In this document: in pieces, positions 24,871 to 32,557 of the stretch
How the letters are laid out: each line of letters starts with the position of its first letter
How positions within the stretch are numbered: position 1 is the stretch's first letter
DNA from: Niabella sp.
GTDB taxonomy: Bacteria > Bacteroidota > Bacteroidia > Chitinophagales > Chitinophagaceae
DNA: 64,000 bases
Direction of reading: 5' to 3'
NCBI RefSeq assembly: GCF_030150205.1
Contig: NZ_JASLGT010000020.1
Coordinates: 62,001 to 126,000 of the forward strand
Notes under the pieces: generated by a model
What the model saw: the letters and a program-made list of their open reading frames with translations, nothing else
Databases searched by the model: none
Told to the model about the DNA's origin: nothing
Translations under genes and position numbers: made by a program

Positions 24871-25788
24871 TCAGCTGATTCTTTCTTTTACCTGTTTTAC
24901 ATAGGCAACGGTAACCTGGGCTAATGCAGCAATTTTTGATACTTCAAAATCGGTATTGGTAAGAAGGTTCATTACAAATTCAAAGTCTCTTTCTTCCCTG
25001 CCTTTTTGCTCACCAATCCTGATGCCTTCTTCTTTACCAGCCTCCCGGGCATAGCTCAATACACTAGCATGATCCCATTTATGTTTTAAGCTCTTATCGT
25101 AAAGCATCTTTTCTTCTTTTGTAAGGTTACTGTATTCGGCAATGTGAAATAACTTCTGAAATATTGTTTTTCGCAGGAATACCGGCATTTTTTTCATTTG
25201 CCCCAGGTTCTTCAGCACATACAGCCATTTTTCCAGATCTGTTTTTAATGCTGCCTCTGTTTTCACAAATTTATGTAATTCTATATAAATGAATCCAAGC
25301 TTATCATAAAACCGTATTCCTGATCCGGCACTGCAAAGCCCTACATCATGGAGTACAGATCCGGTGGAAAGCTCTTCCAGCTCAGAATCTTCCAACAATG
25401 CAACCAGGAATACTTCCGGTAATTCATAATTCCAAAGATGCCGTTTGCCTTTAGGTGCCAGATCACTAATAAGGCGGCTTGTATAAAAAAGTGCCCGCTC
25501 CTTAAAGTTTTTTTGATTGCTGCGCTGTACTTCAATGATGAACTTTTCACCATTGTCGCCGGTACATAACAGGTCAAAAACGGCCCCGCCTCCATTGGTG
25601 GTATCTCCCGTATATTCTGTTTTGCTGAAATTGAGGTCTGTGATATGTTTCCGGCCATTGAAGATGCAGTTTAGAAAAGCAATAAGCAGGTCTTTATTTG
25701 GCTCTGTTCCAAAGATGCGTTTAAAACCAAAGTCTGTAAGCGGATCAATATAAACAGCAACATCTCCCCGGTGTTTTGCAGTTGTCAT
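24871..25788 (-). CDS. Rpn/PDDEXK_2 family nuclease
   Basis: The 305-residue protein starts at ATG 25788 and opens with YIDPLTDFGFKRIFG, the signature of the Rpn/PDDEXK_2 group. The nuclease core is visible as Asp in VFDLLC and the E-x-Q pair in FIIEVQRS. The C-terminus has a charged helical segment with repeated G-K-E-E/G-R-E-E. Family members are recombination-promoting nucleases often confused with transposases; no terminal repeats are seen here. A near-match to the -7 box (CATCTTTG) lies upstream. Confidence 0.85.
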   Translation of the reverse strand: MTTAKHRGDVAVYIDPLTDFGFKRIFGTEPNKDLLIAFLNCIFNGRKHITDLNFSKTEYTGDTTNGGGAVFDLLCTGDNGEKFIIEVQRSNQKNFKERALFYTSRLISDLAPKGKRHLWNYELPEVFLVALLEDSELEELSTGSVLHDVGLCSAGSGIRFYDKLGFIYIELHKFVKTEAALKTDLEKWLYVLKNLGQMKKMPVFLRKTIFQKLFHIAEYSNLTKEEKMLYDKSLKHKWDHASVLSYAREAGKEEGIRIGEQKGREERDFEFVMNLLTNTDFEVSKIAALAQVTVAYVKQVKERIS

Positions 25789-25881
25789 AGGTATTTGTTT
25801 TAACAAAGATGCTCTATAAAGATAACGCCTTTAGCCGGTACTGCAATCAGATACGCCTGCCCCTGACAGGAAGGATGTTTT

Positions 25882-27078
25882 TTAAAGGTATTGCCCGAAG
25901 ATTAACGAGCTACAATTGCCTCCGAATCCAAATGAGTTGGACATTACATAACGAAGGGGGCGTTTTTCGTAAGCCGTTACCGGAACCAGCCCGGTTTTTT
26001 CAATGGGCGTTTCAAAGTTTAAAGAGGGATATACTTCCTGATGATAGAGATTGAGGATACTGTAGATGGCTTCAACGGCACCGGCAGCTCCCAGCGTATG
26101 GCCTGTATAGGATTTGGTGCTGGCAAAAGCGGGTACCTTATCAAACAAGCGCAGCATGGCTACACTTTCTGTTTCATCATTATTTTCGGTAGCCGTTCCA
26201 TGTGCATTGATAAAATCAATGTCTTCCGGCTGCAGGCCTGCTGTTTGCAAAGCTCCCTGCATGCAAAGAAAGGGACCGTCGGCATTTTCTGAAGTAGAGG
26301 AAGGATGATAGGCATCATTACTGTTGCCATACCCTTTTAGTTCTGCATAGATCCGGCGGGAAGGCACAATATGCTCCTCTTTTTCCAAAACGATAAACGC
26401 TCCGGCCTCGCCCAGGTTCAGGCCTTTCCGCGCTATATCAAAAGGCCGGCAGGGTGCATTTGATAGGATCATCAGCGCATTGAAACCATTGATCGTAAAT
26501 TTTGCAAGACTATCGGTACCGCCTACGATCACCCGTTCTGCCCGTCCGCTCTTCAGCAGGCGCGCACCATACATAATAGCATTGGCGGAAGAAGAACACG
26601 CGGTATTAAAGGTATTGATGATACCGCCGATATTAAAAAAAGATTGCAGGAACAGGGTGCTGGCGCTATTAGAATAGGATGCCAGGTAAGGGCTGCCTGT
26701 AGGCACATCGGCATTGGCATCGGCATACATATTATCCGTCAGGCACATACCTCCAACAGTGCTGGCGCCGATCAGCGCTGTAGACCGGCTGCGTAATTGC
26801 TGCTCAGAGAGCTGTGCATCTTCGATCGCTTCCTTTAACGCCTGCAAAGCGATCAAATCGGTACGGGTAGCCTGGGCCTGGGGGGCGTTCAATCGGTCTG
26901 CCAGCGCCTCCGTGCTTTTTTTTACTTCTCCGAAAGGAAGCAGGGTTGTATATTTCGATTGCAAAAAGGCCGCATTCCCGATACCGGAACGTCCTTCCTT
27001 CAGCGACTGCCGGTTTGCTGCCACTGTATCGCCGATCGCAGAAGTGAGCCCTATGCCGGTAACTAAAATCCTGCCCAA
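25882..27078 (-). CDS. Beta-ketoacyl-ACP synthase (FabF-like condensing enzyme)
   Basis: The 398-residue protein has the full thiolase-fold triad: Cys161 in NTACSSSAN, His293 in NAHGTATEN and His327 in YTGHTLGAAG, so it should be active. It elongates acyl chains bound to ACP. The C-terminal NSFGFGGNCSS is the usual family ending. It lies 9 bp after an ACP gene on the same strand. No other fatty-acid, polyketide or aryl-polyene genes are nearby, so the product is unknown. Confidence 0.9.
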   Translation of the reverse strand: MGRILVTGIGLTSAIGDTVAANRQSLKEGRSGIGNAAFLQSKYTTLLPFGEVKKSTEALADRLNAPQAQATRTDLIALQALKEAIEDAQLSEQQLRSRSTALIGASTVGGMCLTDNMYADANADVPTGSPYLASYSNSASTLFLQSFFNIGGIINTFNTACSSSANAIMYGARLLKSGRAERVIVGGTDSLAKFTINGFNALMILSNAPCRPFDIARKGLNLGEAGAFIVLEKEEHIVPSRRIYAELKGYGNSNDAYHPSSTSENADGPFLCMQGALQTAGLQPEDIDFINAHGTATENNDETESVAMLRLFDKVPAFASTKSYTGHTLGAAGAVEAIYSILNLYHQEVYPSLNFETPIEKTGLVPVTAYEKRPLRYVMSNSFGFGGNCSSLIFGQYL

Positions 27079-27087
27079 AACGGAATT

Positions 27088-27351
27088 TTATTTTGTACGG
27101 TGTTGTTCAATATAATCTACCATTGTATTAACAGTAGTTAAAATTTTTCGTCCTTCTTTAGGATCCTGGATGTTGATGCCATACTCGCGGGAAAGCATCA
27201 CGATCAGTTCAATGGAGTCGATGGAGTCCAGTCCGAGGCCATCCCCAAACAAGGGCTCTTCATCCTTAATATCTTCAGGTTTTACATTATTCAGATTCAG
27301 AAACTTAATGATCTGTTCTTTTACCTGTTGTTTCAGTTGTTCTTTTTCCAT
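27088..27351 (-). CDS. Acyl carrier protein
   Basis: From ATG 27351 the protein has 87 residues, acidic and helical, with the phosphopantetheine site in LGLDSIDSIEL (Ser43 in the DSI position). It probably carries the acyl chain for the ketosynthase encoded 9 bp downstream. The N-terminus is somewhat longer and more basic than housekeeping AcpP, which fits a dedicated carrier. A TATTTTTG box is at 27376-27383. Confidence 0.88.
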   Translation of the reverse strand: MEKEQLKQQVKEQIIKFLNLNNVKPEDIKDEEPLFGDGLGLDSIDSIELIVMLSREYGINIQDPKEGRKILTTVNTMVDYIEQHRTK

Positions 27352-27375
27352 TGTTATACTTCTATAAATAGTTAT

Positions 27376-27383
27376 CAAAAATA
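27376..27383 (-). promoter_or_regulatory. Putative -7 box of the ACP/ketosynthase pair (TATTTTTG)
   Basis: The minus strand reads TATTTTTG 24 bp before the ACP ATG, in the gap after pheS. This suggests that the pair has its own promoter. Confidence 0.4.
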
Positions 27384-27439
27384 AGGATCACGGGTGGTTG
27401 TTGCTACCGGTTTTCTTTTATGATGCGGTGTTACCGGTA

Positions 27440-28480
27440 TTACGTTGCAGCGGTAAACTGTTTTAAGAAACGCACATCGTTTTCGCTGAACAGGCGGATA
27501 TCATTAATGCCATATTTTAACATTGCCGGCCGCTCTACGCCCATGCCGAAGGCAAAACCCGTATATTTTTCGGGATCTATATTGCAATTTCGTAATACAT
27601 TCGGATGTACCATACCGCATCCTAAAATTTCTACCCATCCTGTTTTTTTACAGATATTACAGCCTTTACCTCCGCAAATAAAGCAGCTCACATCCATTTC
27701 GGCACTGGGTTCTGTAAATGGAAAATAAGAAGGACGGAACCGTACCCGTACATCTTTGCCATACATCTCTCTTACAAAGAAATAAAGGGTTTGCTTGAGG
27801 TCGGCAAAAGATACATTTTCGTCAATATATAATCCCTCCACCTGGTGGAAGAAGCAATGGCTGCGGGCACTGATGGTTTCATTGCGGTATACCCGTCCCG
27901 GGCAGATAACGCGGATAGGTAGTTTACCTTTTTCCATTTCGCGGATCTGCGTATTGCTCGTATGCGTACGTAACAGCCAGTCAACAGCCGTATTTTCTCC
28001 CGCATCCACATAAAAAGTGTCCTGCATATCCCGTGCCGGGTGATGTGCCGGCATATTCAAGGCGGTGAAATTATGCCAGTCGTCTTCGATCTCAGGGCCT
28101 TCAGCCACCGCAAACCCCAGTCGTTGAAAAATGGAAATGATCTTATGCCGCATCAGGGAAATGGGATGACGGCTACCCAGGGGAACCGCATCACCCGGCA
28201 GGGAAAGATCCGGTACAGACTGATCAGCAGCACTTGCGCCGGCTGATTCCTTCAGTTCGGCGTATTTATTTTCAGCAAATAGTTTAAATTCATTCAATAG
28301 TTGTCCCGCCTCCTTCTTCTGTTCAACGGGTACATGTTTCATTTCGCCCATTGCTTCTTTTACCCGGCCCTTGGAACCCAGCCATTGAATACGGAATGTT
28401 TCCGCAGCTTGTTCGCCGGAACCAGAGAATGCCGTAATCTCGTGTTTGTAAGCATCTAACTTTTGAATCAAATCCTGCAT
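27440..28480 (-). CDS. pheS: Phenylalanyl-tRNA synthetase alpha subunit
   Basis: From ATG 28480 the protein is 346 residues, the normal PheS length. It has the class II aminoacyl-tRNA synthetase layout: N-terminal helical tRNA-binding part, motif 1 around GFAVAEGPEIEDDWHNF, motif 2 (VICPGRVYRNETISARSH) and motif 3 (FGMGVERPAMLKYG). It charges tRNA-Phe together with PheT, which is not adjacent. An in-frame TTG three codons upstream lies inside the TATCTTTG box and is rejected as start. Confidence 0.96.
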   Translation of the reverse strand: MQDLIQKLDAYKHEITAFSGSGEQAAETFRIQWLGSKGRVKEAMGEMKHVPVEQKKEAGQLLNEFKLFAENKYAELKESAGASAADQSVPDLSLPGDAVPLGSRHPISLMRHKIISIFQRLGFAVAEGPEIEDDWHNFTALNMPAHHPARDMQDTFYVDAGENTAVDWLLRTHTSNTQIREMEKGKLPIRVICPGRVYRNETISARSHCFFHQVEGLYIDENVSFADLKQTLYFFVREMYGKDVRVRFRPSYFPFTEPSAEMDVSCFICGGKGCNICKKTGWVEILGCGMVHPNVLRNCNIDPEKYTGFAFGMGVERPAMLKYGINDIRLFSENDVRFLKQFTAAT

Positions 28481-28486
28481 AGCGGG

Positions 28487-28494
28487 CAAAGATA
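28487..28494 (-). promoter_or_regulatory. Putative pheS -7 box (TATCTTTG)
   Basis: TATCTTTG on the minus strand ends 6 nt before the pheS ATG, implying a very short or absent leader. A leader peptide or T-box attenuator is therefore not expected. Confidence 0.45.
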
Positions 28495-28686
28495 ATTAAA
28501 ATGAAGGAGGCAAGATAACGGTAATTTCGGGGAGGCGAAACCATTTTTGCATGACCGGCGTTCCGGGCACATGATTCCGGCTAAGGCGAGGATGAATCAG
28601 CCATATAGCATATTTCCGGAAGTCATGAAAATGCTGTAAATTGATGACGAAAAATGTTCTAACCATTGAAAACAAATGAAAGTACC

Positions 28687-29274
28687 ATGCAATTAACTGT
28701 TATTCAACAAAAAATTTATGAAATAAGAGATCAGCGTGTAATGATCGATTATGATCTCGCTGATTTGTACCAGGTTGAAACAAAGCGGTTGAAGGAGGCT
28801 GTAAGGAGAAACAGGAATCGTTTTCCCGACGATTTTATGTTTGAACTGACAAAAGAAGAGTACGATGCTTTAAGGTCGCAAATTGCGACCTTAAAGCATG
28901 CTATTGTTGCAGAGGATGAACTGGTAGTTTCAAAGCGTGGCAGACACTCAAAATATTCGCCCTTTGCCTTCACCGAACATGGTGTAGCCATGCTGGCGTC
29001 TGTACTAAACAGTGAAAAGGCCATTGAAATGAATATTGCAATTGTACGGGCTTTTATAGCCTTGCGGCAATTAACCCTGCTGCGTAATAACTTCCTGGAA
29101 CAATTGCAACAGCTTCGCATTGAATTGTACCAACGTATTGATGGACATGATGCCCAGCTGAGCCAGATATATGACGCACTGGAAAACATGCTGGATACGG
29201 AAGCTGAAAAGAGACACCAAGAGAAGGCCAAAGCAGAATCATGGAAAAACAGGGAACGGATCGGTTACAAATGA
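28687..29274 (+). CDS. ORF6N-domain DNA-binding protein
   Basis: From ATG 28687 the 195-residue protein has the N-terminal ORF6N domain: IYEIRDQRVMIDYDLADLYQ, then RFPDDFMFELTKEE, and later FAFTEHGVAMLASVLNS. The C-terminal half is a coiled coil (QQLRIELYQRID). ORF6N domains occur in phage-derived and chromosomal regulators. The coding sequence for the DALRSQIATLKHA part is a perfect 17-bp inverted repeat (28865-28899). The gene is monocistronic and ends in a strong terminator. Confidence 0.85.
   Translation: MQLTVIQQKIYEIRDQRVMIDYDLADLYQVETKRLKEAVRRNRNRFPDDFMFELTKEEYDALRSQIATLKHAIVAEDELVVSKRGRHSKYSPFAFTEHGVAMLASVLNSEKAIEMNIAIVRAFIALRQLTLLRNNFLEQLQQLRIELYQRIDGHDAQLSQIYDALENMLDTEAEKRHQEKAKAESWKNRERIGYK
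28865..28899. repeat. Perfect 17-bp inverted repeat inside the ORF6N gene
   Basis: Arm ATGCTTTAAGGTCGCAA (28865-28881) is followed by one A and then its exact reverse complement (28883-28899). The 35-nt palindrome lies within the coding frame. It could be a binding site for the protein itself or another dimer, or an RNA hairpin. Confidence 0.9.
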
Positions 29275-29298
29275 ACGGTTTTCCGAAAAACCTAATAA

Positions 29299-29333
29299 AA
29301 AAAGTCTTACAAGAGTGGCTTGTAAGACTTTTT
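29299..29333. terminator. Bidirectional terminator hairpin
   Basis: A perfect 15-bp stem (29299-29313 with 29319-29333) encloses a 5-nt loop, with A-rich left and T-rich right edges so that each strand ends in a T-run. It can end the ORF6N transcript on the plus strand and the RNA at 29334-29544 on the minus strand. Confidence 0.85.
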
Positions 29334-29544
29334 AAAAGCTGTAGGGGGAGGGCTCGAACCTCCACGAGGCAGTTAGCCGCAACACAAATTCCGTGGTGGT
29401 CAACCCCGGTCGATCCCAACCGAAATTGGAACCGGCTCTATGCTGTGTTTATCCTGGACTCCTCACCCCCGAGACAAGAGGGCATGTCTGCCAAAAATTT
29501 CATCACCCCACAGTGTAAAAGAACCCGCTGTTTAAGCGTTTGAT
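29334..29544 (-). ncRNA. Unidentified structured RNA with tRNA-like ends
   Basis: No protein frame explains this region. On the minus strand a promoter (29549-29581) and a terminator (29299-29333) frame an RNA of about 210-240 nt. Its 3' part has an exact T-arm (GGAGG, loop TTCGAGC, CCTCC; 29347-29363) directly followed by 7 bases (29340-29346) that pair with TGTGGGG at 29506-29512. After that 5' strand come a short D-arm-like segment (TTTGGCAGACATG) and a 5-bp stem with 7-nt loop (TTGTCTC), as in a tRNA. Between that stem and the T-arm lies an insertion of about 105 nt with its own stems. It might be an unusual tRNA, a 6S-like RNA or a new class; I could not name it. Confidence 0.6.
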
Positions 29545-29548
29545 AGAA

Positions 29549-29581
29549 CAAAAATAGAGAATCTTCCCGGTTCATTCCAAA
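29549..29581 (-). promoter_or_regulatory. Bacteroidota-type promoter of the structured RNA
   Basis: On the minus strand TTTG (29581-29578) and TATTTTTG (29556-29549) are separated by 21 bp, close to the published consensus of TTG and TAnnTTTG with 19-21 bp spacing. The expected transcription start is near 29544, about 30 nt before the acceptor-like stem. Confidence 0.65.
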
Positions 29582-29665
29582 TAATTCAATAAAAATTTTG
29601 AAAATATAGAAAATGTTTAAATATTTGCAGTGATTGTTAAATTATTTAAAATCAATATTGCCTAA

Positions 29666-30133
29666 ATGAACAATAAATTGAATCTAGACAAACTCGATTT
29701 GCAGATCATCCAGCACATGATGGAGGATGCAGAGATTTCGTATGCCGATCTTGGCAAAAAGCTTTTTGTATCGGGCGGTACCATACATGTGCGTATTAAA
29801 AAATTGCAGAAGGATGGCATAGTGAAAGGTACGAAATTAAATACAGACTTAAAACTATTGGGATATGATGTGATTGCTTTTATCGGAATTTATCTGAAAG
29901 AAAGTTCCCTGTATGATTCTGTAGCCAAAGAATTGTATAAGCTAAAGGAAGTGGTTCGTCTTAACTATACTACCGGAAATTACAGCATGTTTGCGGAGAT
30001 CATCTGTAAAGATATCAGTGAACTGCGAACCGTACTGCATGAGAAGTTGCAAAAGATCAAAGGGATTGAAAGAACCGAAACGCTGATCTCCCTTGAGGAA
30101 AGTTTTGCCCGGAATGTAAGAGTACTGGACTAA
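29666..30133 (+). CDS. Lrp/AsnC family transcriptional regulator
   Basis: The 155-residue protein has the N-terminal helix-turn-helix (LDKLDLQIIQHMMEDAEISY, then GGTIHVRIKKLQKDGIV) and the C-terminal RAM/effector domain (GYDVIAFIGIYL, TGNYSMFAEI). Such proteins bind amino acids and control metabolism or transport genes. The neighbouring convergent gene encodes an oligopeptide-type permease, but no link can be shown. The sequence upstream is A/T-rich without a clear box. Confidence 0.9.
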   Translation: MNNKLNLDKLDLQIIQHMMEDAEISYADLGKKLFVSGGTIHVRIKKLQKDGIVKGTKLNTDLKLLGYDVIAFIGIYLKESSLYDSVAKELYKLKEVVRLNYTTGNYSMFAEIICKDISELRTVLHEKLQKIKGIERTETLISLEESFARNVRVLD

Positions 30134-30222
30134 GCCCATTTTCGATTTTCGGTTTTTAATACCTGATTTGATCAAGCCCAAAATGGACAATCCCGATGTA
30201 GCAGGCAGGGAAACGGATTTTC

Positions 30223-31308
30223 TCAGAGCTTTCCCCGTACATTGAGTGCATCCCGCAACCCGTTTCCAAAAAGATTAAAAGCCAGCACAAGGATCATTAT
30301 GGCAAACCCCGGCGCCAGCGCCAGCATGGGGTTTTGCGTAATAATAAAATTATAGTTTTCCTTAATCATCAATCCCCAGCTGGGTTGAGGCGGCTGCACG
30401 CCAACGCCAAGGAAACTGAGCCCCGCTTCAATAACGATTGCTGATGCAAAATTAGCGGCTGCTATCACTAATACGGGCCCCATAATATTGGGCCATATGT
30501 GCCCCGCGATGATGCGCGCATTTCTAAATCCAAGGGCCCGGGTTGCTTCAATATATTCCAGTTCTCTTACCGCCAGTACCTGCCCCCTTACAAGACGGGC
30601 CACATTCACCCACATGGTTAATCCTACGGCGATGAATACCTGCCAGAAGCCTTTACCAAGTGCCAGTGTAATTGCAAAGACCAATAGCAGTGTCGGGATG
30701 CTCCAGATCACATTGATGAACCACATAATGGCTTCATCAATTTTGCCCCGGTAAAATCCGGCAAGGGATCCAAGGATCAATCCGATGCTGATTGATATCA
30801 GCACAGTGATCATTCCCACACTCAGGCTAACCCTTGTTCCTACGATCAGCCTGCTGAGAATATCCCGTCCGTAGCTGTCTGTTCCCAACCAGAATGTTTT
30901 GGTAACAATTGGCGTTTCGGTCAGCTGTGTTTTTGAGAAATGTACCTTTTCTGTAACCCCTTCATCAATGTATTTATCAACATAGACGCTATCGGCCGTG
31001 TATTGGTAGGCTGTAATGGGAATATAGTCGGCCTGGTCTGGCCGGCCGTTCAGCAGCCGTTGTATAAAGCCGGCGGGATTTGGCTGCTGGTCTTTTTTTA
31101 TTTTTAAAAAGGTTTGTTTCCATCCGGGTTTGGCCCCTCCGATCTCAAGAATGATGCGGTTTGCATTGGGTGAAGCATCTTCCGCAAGAAAATAGCAAAA
31201 GATCGCCACAAAGATGGAAAAAAGAATCACGTACAAACCCACCACTGCTCCTTTGTTTTTCTTGAGCCTTTTCCAGGCAGACTGGCGAAATATGGAGAAT
31301 AATTGCAT
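30223..31308 (-). CDS. OppC/DppC-type ABC transporter permease
   Basis: From ATG 31308 (an upstream in-frame TTG is rejected) the 361-residue protein has an N-terminal membrane helix, a periplasmic insertion of about 100 residues, and a permease core starting at FWLGTDSYGRDILSR. The EAA loop contacting the ATPase is VRELEYIEATRALGFRN, and the C-terminal segment is AGLSFLGVGVQPP. This is typical of OppC, which imports oligopeptides. The other subunits are not adjacent. It lies 38 bp after the glycosyltransferase gene. Confidence 0.88.
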   Translation of the reverse strand: MQLFSIFRQSAWKRLKKNKGAVVGLYVILFSIFVAIFCYFLAEDASPNANRIILEIGGAKPGWKQTFLKIKKDQQPNPAGFIQRLLNGRPDQADYIPITAYQYTADSVYVDKYIDEGVTEKVHFSKTQLTETPIVTKTFWLGTDSYGRDILSRLIVGTRVSLSVGMITVLISISIGLILGSLAGFYRGKIDEAIMWFINVIWSIPTLLLVFAITLALGKGFWQVFIAVGLTMWVNVARLVRGQVLAVRELEYIEATRALGFRNARIIAGHIWPNIMGPVLVIAAANFASAIVIEAGLSFLGVGVQPPQPSWGLMIKENYNFIITQNPMLALAPGFAIMILVLAFNLFGNGLRDALNVRGKL

Positions 31309-31346
31309 GCGTTTCAAATGTAAGAAAAAACCGATCCGGAATCACT

Positions 31347-32495
31347 TTATTTTACCCGGCGCCCTTTCCATTCATACCGGCCAAAGCTTCCCAGGAACCC
31401 TGCAAGTATGGTATATGCAATATGTAGCGGCTGAAATAAAAAAAAATATCTTAACCGCGACTGTTTGCTGAAGAACTGCGCCACGCTGCTGATAAACGGG
31501 TATTCGATAATGGTTTTTAAGAGCCAGCATGCAAATAATATATATAGGTAGCTGCTGTGTATAAACCCTGCAATGAGCAACACCAAAAAGGAAAGATTAA
31601 AAAAATACACCAGTAACAACACGGCAAAGATGCGCTTATCGTCGTAACTGGTGGCCTTACTGGCCCAGCGGATGCGTTGGTTAATGAATGCATTCCAGGT
31701 GGGTGCCGCCGCAGTTTTTACAATTGCCTGTTTGGATTTGAGGTAGGTAATCCGGTGCGGATATCGCTTCCATATTTTGTGCATCAGCAGCATATCATCT
31801 CCGGAGGCGATGGTATCAATTCCGCTGAATCCGTTTACTTCTTGATATACATCTCTCCGGTAAGCCAGGTTGGCGCCATTACACATAGTATGGATATTCT
31901 TATAAACAGAGGCTCCGGTAATGCCCTGCAATGTAAGGAAGTCCAGATCCTGGAATATATTCACAACCGTTCCTTCCTCTATAAAAGCAACAGGAGCTGC
32001 AATAAATACCGGGTCGCTTTCATGAATAGCCTGCGCAAATCCCTGTAACCAGCCGGGGGGAACGATACAGTCCGCGTCGGTGCAAATGATCCATTCGTGC
32101 TGCGCTGCTCCGATGCCGGTTTCAATGGCTTTTTTCTTATAAGAGTTGAGTCCCCCGCCGGTGAGCCGGATAAGGGTTATTAAAAGATTTTCGCTGTTGA
32201 GCGCTTTAAATCCTTCCACGAGGGCTGCGGTATCATCGTCTGAATGGTCATCCACCACAATCACTTCAAAAAGATGGGCGGGATACTGCTGACGTTTTAT
32301 CGATTCAAGGAGCTGCAGAATGTTAGCTGCTTCATTCCGGGCGGGGATGATGATGGAAAAGGTAGCTGGATGACCAGGAACGGTATTGCCGGTATTTGGA
32401 GATTGCAGGGGGATCTGTTTCCAGCTTTTTGTGTAAAACAGGATTAACAGCGTATACACCAGGAGTAATAGCAACAGGACACCAATGAGCCACAT
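31347..32495 (-). CDS. Membrane glycosyltransferase, family 2
   Basis: The 382-residue protein has an N-terminal membrane helix, a GT-A catalytic domain with FSIIIPARNEA, VVDDHSDDDT and the metal-binding ICTDADC, an acceptor-side GDDMLL, and a QRIRW motif as in processive or lipid GT2 enzymes. Two to three C-terminal membrane helices follow. It probably transfers a sugar onto a membrane lipid; donor and acceptor are unknown. Confidence 0.88.
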   Translation of the reverse strand: MWLIGVLLLLLLVYTLLILFYTKSWKQIPLQSPNTGNTVPGHPATFSIIIPARNEAANILQLLESIKRQQYPAHLFEVIVVDDHSDDDTAALVEGFKALNSENLLITLIRLTGGGLNSYKKKAIETGIGAAQHEWIICTDADCIVPPGWLQGFAQAIHESDPVFIAAPVAFIEEGTVVNIFQDLDFLTLQGITGASVYKNIHTMCNGANLAYRRDVYQEVNGFSGIDTIASGDDMLLMHKIWKRYPHRITYLKSKQAIVKTAAAPTWNAFINQRIRWASKATSYDDKRIFAVLLLVYFFNLSFLVLLIAGFIHSSYLYILFACWLLKTIIEYPFISSVAQFFSKQSRLRYFFLFQPLHIAYTILAGFLGSFGRYEWKGRRVK

Positions 32496-32557
32496 GTTGG
32501 CAAAGCTAATGGTTCGTGATTAAATGAAACTACCTTAAAATCCCGTGATGTAATGTC

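Noticed and set aside
24871..25788. Transposase annotation for the Rpn-type gene
   Set aside because: No terminal inverted repeats, target duplications or partner genes were seen. The motifs fit the PD-(D/E)XK nuclease group often mislabelled as transposase.
29334..29544. tmRNA, RNase P RNA or ordinary tRNA for the structured RNA
   Set aside because: It is too short for the usual tmRNA or RNase P RNA and lacks a tag frame. For a normal tRNA the variable region is far too long. None of these could be supported.
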